Positions 54,997 to 64,000 of a DNA stretch of 64,000 nt are shown here, piece after piece. Position numbers and translations under genes: made by a program. Source of the DNA: Telopea speciosissima (taxonomy: Eukaryota; Streptophyta; Magnoliopsida; Proteales; Proteaceae). The stretch is taken from positions 3,968,001-4,032,000 of the forward strand of contig NC_057924.1 in the NCBI RefSeq assembly GCF_018873765.1, in the 5' to 3' direction. The notes beneath the pieces are model-generated. The model was given only the letters and a program-made list of their open reading frames with translations, ran no database searches and was not told the origin of the DNA. Each line of letters starts with the position of its first letter. The first letter of the stretch is position 1.

Positions 54997-57900
54997 TCAC
55001 TCTGGTTGGCCGTCTTTGCTCTTTTCTCTTTTCGGATCAGCATCATGATCATTATCATGGCCTTTCAAACCCAAACTCAAATCCAAATTAGTTTCACTCA
55101 ATTCTCGAGGAACTGATTGATCCTTTTCTGATGCCTGAAATTTAAATTGAAAAGAAAGCTTATTCAGGAACTTGTAGAATCAAGATTGGAAATAATGTAG
55201 ATTAATTGGAAAAAGTACCTCAGTAATATAACAGGATAATCCTTCAAAGATATTTGGTATAGAGATAGTAACAACCTTAAAGGGTGTTCCTTATTTAAAC
55301 AGGCAACAAGCAACATTAAAAATAACAAGCTATCAATCTGGACCATCCAATAAATACTAAAACTGTTGGACCCAGACTCTTTAGTTTGGGCGACCGGGTC
55401 AGTACGATTAAACTAGAATAGATGGATGAGTCTGAGTACATGAGACTCATCATCTGAATGCATAAATTTTATAATAAATGAGACCCATCATCATTTGAAG
55501 GTTTAGGTTTCATCTGTATCCTTTAATTCTGTAGTCTTTTTGCTAATGTCAACAGATGAGATGAGAATGTAAAGGAAAAACTTGGCTGATGAGATTCTCA
55601 ATTCTGGATCTAGCACCAACGAATTAAGGTTTTAAACATTGGGATCCAATCAGGCAGATCGACCAATCTGGATAGGGATCAGCCAGCACCGTTCTTGCCA
55701 ATACCTCTTACTGTATCAAATAATGGCCGATAACAGCTATATTGGGTCGGATTGAGATTAGCGTCCAAGAACTCTCTGCTTCAAAGGACAATGGAAAGGG
55801 AAAGCTAAAAATGGCAAAACAGTTACTGGGAGATTCTAATAATCGACACTGATGGAACTTAATTTAAAAATAGAAAGGAAGACAAGGCTGAACTCGTAAC
55901 AAGGGCCGCCTAAATTCCAACCCATATTTCTTGATCCTGATTTGGATCAACTCCAATTTCCAAATAGGATACACACAAAATATCCTGTTGTAATATGGGG
56001 TATAAGAGTAGAATTGTCCTAGGTGTTTTATGTTGTGTTGCCCTAGGGGCATTTCTGTCCTTGTACTCTCATTACATTTATTATAAATAGACATGTGATC
56101 AAGTCATAATTCCCAAAGTTATCATGGTATCAGAGCAGAGATCGACCTAGGGTCTCCCATCACCGCCGCCATCTCTCTTTCTTTCTCCCTTTCTCCTTTT
56201 TCTTTCCCTAGCACCGTCACCACCTACCGCCGCCTCTCTCTCTTTCTCGCCTCTTGTCGCCACCACCTACCGCCGCCGCCGGCTCCCTTGCGACCTCCTC
56301 TCTCTCTGTTTCCCTTCTAGCATCACCGAGAGGCAAGGAGTCGCACCTCCCTTGTTCCGCTACCCCTCGGTGGTGTTGGTTTCATCACCGAGGGCTTTTT
56401 TCCCTTCTTTTTTTGGTTCCAGCCTCTCTCCATGATCTAAATAGGCTGTGATCTCATTTTTGAAAACCCTTTCTCTCAGATCTGTTGATGATCTGACTTG
56501 TCCTTTTTTTTCCCTAATCTGTGGTTGAGTTTTTGTCCGCACCTTGTCACGATGGGAGACTCCACTTCCTCTGCTACATCTACTTTGGAGATACCAGCCT
56601 GTGGTTCACACAATGACTTTCCCACTTTCCCTGCTTGTGCCGTTCGATTGGATGGTGGCAACCATTTGATGTGGTCCAGATCTAGCTATCTCAACATCGA
56701 TTCTCGCGGATTTGTGGGTTATCTCACCGGTGCAAAAGAGAAGCCCCTCACTACAGGTCCTGAACAAGACAAATGGAGTTCTTCCAACTCCCTTGTGATG
56801 TCTTATTTGCTATCCAGCATGACGCCACAACTTGCTTGTGGTTATTTGTTGCTTGACACTGCTGCAAAAATTTGGAAGGCCACTCAGAAGACTTACTCTC
56901 AGGTTGGGAATGATGCCTAGGTCTATGAGTTGGCGAAAGAAACTTCATGAGACCAAGCATAAAGAACTCGGTCTATCCCATTACTACTCCGAGTTGCGAA
57001 GTTTGTGGCAGGAGTTAGATTTTTATGATACTTTTCAAGCCTCTACACCTAAAGATGTGATCAAGTTCAAGTAACGAGAGGACAAATTCAAGGTGTACGA
57101 TTTTCTTGTTGGGTTGAATGTAGAGTACAATCAACTCCGTGCCCATGTTCTTAACAGGGATCCCTTACCCACTTTGGAGCAGGCATATTCACTGATCCAA
57201 CTGGAGGATAGTCGACACAATGCCATGATGTCCCCTTCTTCCCAGGAGAGATCGGTTGTTGTATCTGGTTCTCCTGCACCACCTAAAGGTAACCCTTCTC
57301 GCCCCAGTGATGGTTCTGATAAAGAACCCTATTAAATGTGATTACTGCGGGAAAGAGACGCACACCAAGGATTTTTGTTGGAAGCTTCATGGGTGCCCTA
57401 CCACTACTGGTACTAAGGACCATGGTCGTGGGAGATCAGCTGCCCACATTACTGAAACTGTGGTACCCGATACACCTATTGGTACTGTTATTCCTCCCAT
57501 TGGTCTTCCCGCCAATGCTCCAGATGAATTGACTAAGTTGCTACACCATTTGGTTATAAAGTTGGACTCCAATGTCAGTTCTGCTTCTGCTTCTACTTCT
57601 ACTTTGGCTTCTTCTGATCCACCAGGTATTTCTTTTGCTGGCTTATGTCACTCTACCATTTCCAATTGTTGGATCCTTGATTCTGGTGCCTCCGACCATA
57701 TGACTAGTAAGGCAAATCTTTTCTCTATATATTCCCTATGTTCTAGTAAGGATAAAATTCACATTTTTTGATTGTTCTCTTTCATCCACCTCTGGGAAGG
57801 GAACCATCACTTGTCCTCCTACCATGTCTTTACATTCGGTTTTACATGTTCCAAATTTTGCTACAAATCTTCTCTCCATTAGTCGCCTCACATCTGATAT

Positions 57901-60900
57901 TAATTGCAAAGTAGCTTTTTTTCCCTCCCATTGTTTGTTTCAGGATCTGGTAACGGGAGATCTGATTGGATCTGGTAAAGCTGATGGAAGTCTTTATTTT
58001 TTTTATGTCTCTTCTTCCTCTCTTCGACATGCTCATCCCACTGTTGCTGAGTCGCCTGGTCCTCCTGAGTTGTTGCTTTGGCATCGCCGTTTGGACCACC
58101 CTCTTATGGGTACTTTAATTAAAACTTTTCCAAATTTATTTTCTGGTTGTAAACTGAAGGATGTTTTTTGTGATGCTTGTGTTTTAGCCAAGCAAACCCG
58201 TTCTTCATATTCTTCTTTAAATTCTAGTAGCACTTCACCTTTTATGTTATAATTCATTCTAATGTGTGGGGCCCTGCCCATTGCTCTTCTCTTTCTGGAT
58301 GTAAATGGTTTGTTTCTTTTATTGATTGCTACACCCGTTGCACTTGAATTTATTTGATGCATCATAAAAATGAAGTTTTTTCTTGTTTCAAAAACTTTCA
58401 TTCTTTTGTTCAAACCCAGTATGATGCTCAAATAAAAACTCTCTGTAGTGATAATGGGAGAGAATATTTTGATGGGGCATTCCAGGCATATCTTGCATCC
58501 CATGGTATTTTACATCAAACCAGTTGTGTTGACACTCCGGCTCAGAATGGGGTAGCTGAGCGTAAGAACCGTCACCTCTTGGAGGTTGCTTGTGCCCTTC
58601 TTTTTGAAATAAATGTCCCTTCTCATTTTTGGGGTGAAGCTGTTATGACTACTGCCTTAATTAACCGCATGCCTATCCACGTCCTTGACTTTAAATCTCC
58701 CATTCAAGTTCTTCAAGGCTGCACCAACTTTATTATTCCGCCCAAACATTTTCACTGTGTGTGTTATGTTCGAAACCACCAACACCCCCAGTAAATTAGA
58801 ACCACGGGGCTTCAAGTGTATTTTTGTAGGTTACTCTCCTACCCAAAAGGGCTACCGCTGCTACCATCCTCCTCGTAGAATGTTTGTCACTATGGATGTT
58901 ATGTTTAATGAAGTTGTCCCTTTTTATGATATGGTATCTCGTCAAGGGGGTGAGCTGGTTAGTGTTGATATGCCTGATATGCCTATGTCATCTCTTCCCA
59001 TGTCTTTGGTTCAGGGGGGAGTTTTCTATTCCAAAGGAAACTCAACTTACTGTTATTCCACCTCCTGTTATTCAAACCTATACTCGCCAACGTTCTCGTG
59101 GCTTGCAACTTGACACTACTACAGCTGCTCCAGATCCAACGGCTTCTCCTGCACCAGACCCATCACCTCCAGGTAACATTTCTGATCCATCACCGCTTCC
59201 CATTATTTCAAATCCTTCTTTAGACTTACCTATTACACATCGTAAAAGGGTTAGAACTTGTACGCAACACCCTATTTCTCAAGTTATGTCGTACAAGTCT
59301 CTTTCCCCTGTATATCGTGCATTTGTGACTTCCTTGTCCTCTGTTTCTATTCCTAAGAACAGGCAGGAGGCCCTTCAAGATCCTAAATGGAAGGCAGCTA
59401 TGATGGAGGAAATGCATGCCCTTGCAAAAAATGGCACTTGGGATTTAGTACCACTTCCTCCCTAGAAAAAAACAGTCAATTGCAAGTGGGTTTTTACAGT
59501 CAAAAACAATTCTGATGGCACAGTGGAAAGATACAAAGCTAGATTGGTTGCTAGGGGGTTTACCCAAACATATGGCCTTGACTATCAGGAAACCTTTGCC
59601 TCGGTTGCCAAAATGAATACCATCCGGGTAATATTGTCATGTACTGTCAATCTTGGTTGGGAGCTGCAACAGTTGGATGTGAAGAATGCATTTCTTCATG
59701 GGGAGTTAGAAGAAGAGGTTTATCTAGATGTTCCTCAGGGATTTGCTACTAGGGACACTCATGGGAAGGTATGTAAGCTCAAACATGCTCTCTATGGATT
59801 AAAGCAGTCTCCTAGAGCATGGTTTGGCAGATTCCACAGTGCTATGGTGAAGTTTGGATATACCCAGAGTAATGCTGATCACACCCTCTTCATAAAAAAA
59901 CCAGGAACAAAAATTGCCATCCTAGTTGTTTATGTGGATGATATAGTTGTCACAAGCAACGATTTAGAAGAAATTGAGAGCTTGAAACTACTTCTTGGGA
60001 AGGGATTTGGGCCCCCGACGATATTTTCTGGGCATTGAGGTTGCCCGTTCTGCCAACATAAAATTTCCCTCTCAGTGGAAATACACCCTGGATTTACTAT
60101 CAGAGATTGGAATTCTAGGGTGCAAGCCAGCCGATACCCCTCTTGAAGCTAATGTTCGTCTCTCCAGTAAAACAGGTGACCCTGTAGACAAAGGGCGATA
60201 TCAGAGATTGGTTGGGAAGCTGATCTACCTTTCTCATACCCAGGCCGGATATTGCATTTGCTGTCAGCATGGTGAGCCAGTACATGCATAATCCTTATTC
60301 CACTCATTGGGATGTTGTACTCCGTATCCTCAGACATTTAAAGGCTGCTTCAGGCAAAGGGGAATTTAATTTCTCCTAATGATCATTTGCAGGTAGAAGC
60401 TTATACAGACTCTAATTGGGCTAGTTCCTCTGATGACCACCGGTTCACTTCTGGATATTGTACTCTTGTTGGAGGTAATTTGGTGACATGGCGAAGTAAG
60501 AAACAGATTGTTGTTGCCCGTTCTAGTGTTGAAGCTGAATTTCGAGCCATGTCCCATGGCATAGTTGATGTGGCTTCAGGGACTACTGAATGATTTGGCA
60601 ATTCCTACTCCACTGCCAATGATGTTGTATTGTGACAAGAAGTCTGCAATTAGTATTGCCCATAATCATATTCAGCATGATCGCACCAAACATGTGGAGA
60701 TAGATCATCATTTCATTAAAGAGAAACTCAAGCAAGGATTGATCTGTATTTCATTTGTCAAGTCCGGCGACCAGTTGGCTGATATCTTCATGAAGGGGTT
60801 GAATAGTAAAGTTTTTTGTCCTCTTGTATGCAAGTTGGGCATGTGTGGTATCCATGCTCCAACTTGAGGGGGAGTGTTGTAATATGGGCTATAAGGGTAG

Positions 60901-61363
60901 AATTGTCCTAGGTGTTTTATGTTGTGTTGCCCTAGGGGCATTTCTGTCCTTGTAATGTCATTACATGTATTATAAATAGACATGTGATTGTGTCTCATTG
61001 ACACAAGTCACAATTCCCAATATTATCATATCCAATTCACGGGCAAGATTGATTGATACACGGAAAGATGTTCCGATCCTCCCAAGGACGACAATACAAT
61101 CCCAATCCAGATTAGGATTAGCTTGGACCATCAATCCAACTACCATCACTTGAACCCTGCAGAGAGGAAAAACAAACAAATATGAAAAGGTTTTGTTTTG
61201 ACTTTACCTGAGCTTCTTCCATTGGCACATCATTGATATCAGGTTTTTCATTGGAAACATCACTCTTGGACTCTGCCCCAGCAGATGGATCAGTTTCAAT
61301 TGGTTCACCCTCCTCATCAACCTTTTCTGCTGCTTCTCTATTCTGTTCCTCTAGTACAGCAAT
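54997..61363 (-). CDS. C-terminal exons of an unrecognised gene with EAR-type motif
   Basis: Two minus-strand exons join in phase. 61363-61208 (52 codons, LEEQNREAAEKVDEEGEP ... NDVPMEEAQ) has acceptor TGCAG and donor CAG|GTAAAG. 55134-54997 (45 codons plus TGA; ASEKDQSVPRELSETN, then LDLSLGLKGHD, ending KDGQPE) has acceptor TTTCAG. The product's end is acidic and Lys/Glu-rich, and LDLSL fits the LxLxL EAR repression motif that recruits TOPLESS-type corepressors. Upstream exons lie to the right and were not identified, so the protein family is unknown. The intron between these exons holds the copia element 55986-61028. An alternative last exon right after 61208 (61159-61118, GSSDGSWIDGPS then stop) is also possible. 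Confidence 0.65.
55981..55985 (+). repeat. Copia target-site duplication, left
   Basis: TATCC directly before the 5' LTR, repeated as TATCC at 61029-61033 after the 3' LTR. Confidence 0.9.
55986..56124 (+). repeat. Copia 5' LTR
   Basis: TGTTGTAATATGGGG to AAAGTTATCA, containing the TATA-like TTATAAATAGAC. It lacks the 15 bp TGTCTCATTGACACA-type segment of the 3' LTR. Confidence 0.92.
56125..56138 (+). other. Primer-binding site (initiator tRNA-Met type)
   Basis: TGGTATCAGAGCAG directly follows the 5' LTR and is the usual complement to the 3' end of plant initiator methionine tRNA in copia elements. Confidence 0.9.
56552..57400 (+). pseudogene. Copia gag
   Basis: It starts MGDSTSSATSTLEIPA and follows copia gag: VRLDGGNHLMWSRSSYLN, YLLSSMTPQL, a core with LSHYYSELRSLWQELDFYD, and a CCHC knuckle CDYCGKETHTKDFC near 57338-57379. 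Lesions seen are a TAG at 56918-56920, a one-base frame change near 56930, a TAA near 57072 and a further frame change near 57330. Confidence 0.85.
57400..60867 (+). pseudogene. Copia pol: protease, integrase, RT, RNase H
   Basis: Protease: CWILDSGASDHMTS (57668-57709). Integrase: zinc-binding LLWHRRLDHPLMG ... CDACVLAKQTRS (58073-58205), core SDNGREYFDG (58448) and TPAQNGVAERKNR (58536). Reverse transcriptase: YKARLVARGFTQTYGLDYQE (59534), LDVKNAFLHGELEEEVYLD, YGLKQSPRAWF and VVYVDDIVV (catalytic YVDD, 59929). RNase H: VEAYTDSNWAS (60394) and VEIDHHFIKEKL (60696). Stops occur near 57770, 58251, 58348, 58793 and 59463, and frame changes near 57800, 58770, 59030, 60020 and 60270, so it cannot make a full polyprotein. 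Confidence 0.88.
60866..60874 (+). other. Polypurine tract
   Basis: GAGGGGGAG ends immediately before the 3' LTR start, as required for plus-strand priming. Confidence 0.9.
60875..61028 (+). repeat. Copia 3' LTR
   Basis: TGTTGTAATATGGGC to CAATATTATCA, followed by TATCC (61029-61033). It contains an extra TTGTGTCTCATTGACACAAG segment, itself a small hairpin, absent in the 5' LTR. Confidence 0.92.
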
Positions 61364-62600
61364 CTGCATTATCAAGTATTGAAAAATAAACAAAGTTAAT
61401 AGTCATCACCACTACTAAACCACAATTCAACTAACAAGAAGAAATTACGAGCATCGGCACAGGTAGCAGTGTTATCAAAGATCCTCTAGAAAGGAAAATG
61501 AAAAATACAATCTGGCATTTTTCTATAGGAATACTCAAAATCCCATGCTCCTTTACAAAAAATAGTTGCTTAATAAATTACCCACCACCTTTGGAAATTG
61601 AAGGCCCTACAATATTTAGTAGGTGGATATTTCTTTACCCAATAACTGAAATCTGGACAAAGCAGTCTAGATCAAAAGTTCTAGTGAGATTTTCAGTTGA
61701 TCTTCAGAAGAGAGGCTTGGCATTACTGGCATTACTCCAATCGGTACTGGATTTTATCCATGTAAGGATCAGATCCAAGCTTGAAAGTATAGTTCAAAAT
61801 TTCGATTGAAATACCAAAACTTTGACAAAATATTTCGGCTTTGACACTTGTCGAAACAAAATGGCATGCAAGTTGAGGGGTCTTCAATGTTTCAGTTTTT
61901 TCACTGAAAGACCATATTCAGTTTCTACCACGGTCCAGTCAAAACCAAAATCTTAAATCTTTCTTGAAAGATGACATAAAAAGGGCACATCATGGAGAAG
62001 TAAAGAAGGAACACACAAACCAAGGAATGAAGTATCGATACTTTTAAGTATGTCAGTTCTATGGGTGTTAAATGCATGGGTTCTCTTAGGAGTATTATTG
62101 TAATGGTTTTCTTATTTAAGTGTAAAGTACACTTATTTCCAGTCTTCAAGTCTTAAGTCTAGTCATTAGTTGTGGACCCGGTGGTCCTATTATAATTTGT
62201 TTCTTTTATTCAATATAAATACAATCCTCCACCCACAGTTTGAGCATTCTGCTCACTACTCAAACCGTGGGCTTTGTTCTCTTCCCTTCTCTCATCTCTC
62301 TTCTTTCTTTCTTATGACCAGGTACTGATTCAGGTTCTGTTACATGGTATACACACTTACAGATACGTATCGGAAAACCAAGGTACTGAGATGATACAAA
62401 CATATATGATACTTGAAAATTAAAAAATAAAAAGGGGGACTACTTGGAACTCCCTTTTTTTGCTTGATCTGAGCTTGGGGACTCCTTGAAACCAACTGTT
62501 CTTGAGAGCTCATCTGTGACCACTTCTTCCATTTTTTTGCTCAATCTGAGCTTGGGGGACTCCTTGGAACTCCTATATGACTCTGTAGAAGCAAGCTCTA
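61364..62600. other. Spacer or intron with LTR-like segment
   Basis: Probably intron of the minus-strand gene. The part 62067-62344 (TGTTAAATGC to GGTTCTGTTACA) has LTR character: a TATA-like CAATATAAATACA, a CT-rich leader and a following TGGTAT that resembles a primer-binding-site start. Flanking repeats are imperfect (ATGGG / TGGTA), so this is tentative. CTTGGGGACTCCTTG occurs twice (62474, 62551). Confidence 0.35.
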
Positions 62601-62639
62601 TTGTTGTCCCCAACAATTAGAGAAGAAGAAGATTTTAGC

Positions 62640-63045
62640 AACTGCAGTAGCAGCTGCCGACAGCAAAAGAAGGGGAGGTCAAGAAGAAAGGGAAAAAGGG
62701 GGAGAGAAAAGATAGCAGTAGCAGCTACGACTGGCAAAAGAAGAGGAGTAGAAGAAGTAGCGGAAAAGGGGGAGAGAAAAGATAGCAGTAGCAGCCACCG
62801 CTGGCAAAAGAAGAGTAGAAGAAGTAGCGGAAAAAAGGGAGTGAAGATCACAGCAGCTGCAGTAGCAGCCGCCACCAGCTAAAGAAAAAGAGGTGAAGAA
62901 GAAGTGGAAAATAAGGGAGAGAAGAAAATCACAGTAGCTGCAATAGCAGCCACCTCCAGCAAAAGAAGAGGAGGAAAAGAAGTAGCAGAAAAAGGAGGAG
63001 AGAAGAAGATCGCAGCAGCTGCCGGCAAAAGAAAAAGAGGCATTC
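62640..63045. repeat. Purine-rich degenerate tandem repeat
   Basis: Five or six diverged units of about 75 bp alternate AGCAGTAGCAGC(C/T)AC with GGCAAAAGAAGAGGAG, AGAAGAAGTAGCGGAAAA and GGGAGAGAAAAGAT. Both strands are open over long distances because of composition alone, so the open frames here are not called as genes. Confidence 0.7.
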
Positions 63046-64000
63046 CTGTTTTTGGTCTTTTGTCCTCCTTCGCCCTCTTCTTCCGTTTGACATCAGTGTG
63101 AGGCTGTGAGCAGGGAACCGGAAAGAAAATATGGATAGACCTTGAAGGAAGATTGGTTGGGGGGGGAGTGATGGTGATAGAGACAAAATATAATAGAATC
63201 AGTGAAGGGCCATGGCTGTCACCATAGACTCTAACTAAAATCCATCCATATAGGATCAAAGCCTGCTGGAGATTGATATTGAGATTGACCAGCATCCCTA
63301 CCCGAAGAACCTTGTAGAGCGAAGACAGCCAGTGCCAGCTGCATCCTTACAGATCTGAAAGTAAAGTCAAATCGATACCTTTCAAAGCAAGACCCTTTTG
63401 AAATTAAAATTTCTTCATTTTATACATTAGTCCTTCTAAATTATAAATAAAAGGAGTCAGACTTCTCAATTTACCCTCTTCAAAGTTAAAACTAAGGAGA
63501 AAAACTAATATTTTACCCCTGCTCCCCCCCCCCCCCCCCAAACACCTATTTTATATGTGATGCTTTTCCTGCTTAGGCCCTGAGACGACAAGGTGACCAT
63601 CCACTGCTAGCCCATTTGCCAATTGTGACATTCTTCTAAGCATGAGTTCAGGTAATTGACTCATCATACTTTCTTCTTTTTTTATACATGACATATCTTT
63701 ACATATTGTTTATTTATGGAGTATTGTGTTGCAAAACAATATTCTTCCAGCATGATGTATCCTAAGTACATATTCATGTGTTTTTGAGCATTTCCATGTG
63801 TACATTTAGTGTATCTTGCATTTCTTAGCGTCTCTCCTATACGTCTCTTAAAACCGCACCCCCGATATGCTGACCAATACCGATACTCGATACTCAATAC
63901 CTTGCACATACACACATGAGGTTAATCTCTTAGAAATGTTTGACTAATATGGACACGTTTGCAATCGAGCAACTGCTGATTGAGCTCAAAGGAAGGTAAA
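63046..64000. other. Window edge with short possible exons
   Basis: Three short stretches look exon-like, but the strand is undecided. At 63233-63346 the minus strand reads DAAGTGCLRSTRFFG between a TTTCAG acceptor and a GG|GTAGGG donor, while the plus strand reads LEIDIEIDQHPYPKNLVERR after an ATATAG acceptor. At 63580-63653 the plus strand has good splice sites (CCTGCTTAG| and TTCAG|GTAATT) but all frames close. At 63949-63997 the plus strand reads MDTFAIEQLLIELKG before AG|GTAAA. A C-run occurs at about 63524-63539. Confidence 0.3.

Larger units (their letters stand above)
55986..61028 (+). mobile_element. Ty1/copia retrotransposon with short LTRs
   Basis: The 5043 bp element has a 139 bp 5' LTR and a 154 bp 3' LTR, primer-binding site, gag, protease, integrase, reverse transcriptase, RNase H and polypurine tract in copia order, and 5 bp target duplications TATCC. 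LTRs differ at about eight positions plus one 15 bp gap, so the insertion is not recent. The coding region carries multiple stops and frameshifts. It sits in an intron of the minus-strand EAR-motif gene, in opposite orientation. Confidence 0.95.

Noticed and set aside
62573-63295. Leu/Phe-rich minus-strand frames resembling membrane proteins
   Set aside because: They are the reverse reading of a purine-rich tandem repeat; hydrophobicity follows from CTT/CTC codons.
1-64000. CRISPR arrays, operons, prokaryotic systems
   Set aside because: The window is plant nuclear DNA with introns and plant retroelements; no spaced direct-repeat array of that kind is present.

Overview
This is a window of nuclear DNA from a flowering plant. 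The evidence is introns with plant-type splice sites, a plant mitochondrial LpxB gene, RALF-like peptide genes, Ty1/copia and Ty3/gypsy retroelements, an L1-type LINE carrying RNase H, Au-type SINEs and many MITEs. The species cannot be named from sequence alone; the AT-rich, repeat-rich spacers with long CT microsatellites fit a woody eudicot or magnoliid. No CRISPR, rRNA or intact tRNA gene was seen. All exon models below come from reading splice sites and frames by eye.

Layout. (1) 1-9.1 kb: gene-poor, with two related hAT-like elements, a gypsy LTR plus integrase relic, and a long-TIR element. (2) 9.28-13.95 kb, + strand: an eight-exon lipid-A-disaccharide synthase (LpxB) gene that reads open throughout. 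(3) 14.1-16.7 kb: SINEs and a decayed LINE 3' end that carries a nested Tourist-like MITE. (4) 16.86-23.27 kb, - strand: a six-exon acyl-protein thioesterase gene with an N-terminal membrane segment, a 3.5 kb intron full of repeats, and a solo LTR in another intron. (5) 24.42-46.78 kb: a direct tandem duplication. Each unit holds three RALF-like secreted cysteine-rich peptide genes (a, b, c), giving six genes in all. Unit 1 is about 7.35 kb. Unit 2 has grown to about 15 kb through a 5.4 kb LINE, a 1.5 kb 5'-truncated LINE and a 1.25 kb foldback element; each unit shows the empty site for the other's insertions. (6) 46.6-53.2 kb, + strand: a UBL-WLM-PUB gene (Wss1-like zinc protease family, HELAH zinc motif) with an acidic EPDPDD repeat linker. 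Its promoter and first noncoding exon were captured by the duplication, leaving an orphan copy at about 31.6 kb. (7) 55.0-61.4 kb, - strand: the last two exons of an unrecognised gene ending with an EAR-type LDLSL motif; their shared intron contains a copia element with 5 bp target duplications and broken coding regions. (8) 61.4-64 kb: LTR-like DNA, a purine-rich degenerate repeat, and short possible exons at the edge.

The genes do not form a pathway. The main story is local amplification of a secreted signalling-peptide family next to a protein-quality/DNA-repair type protease, with nested transposons that let the order of events be read: MITE insertion, then block duplication, then LINE and foldback insertions into single copies.
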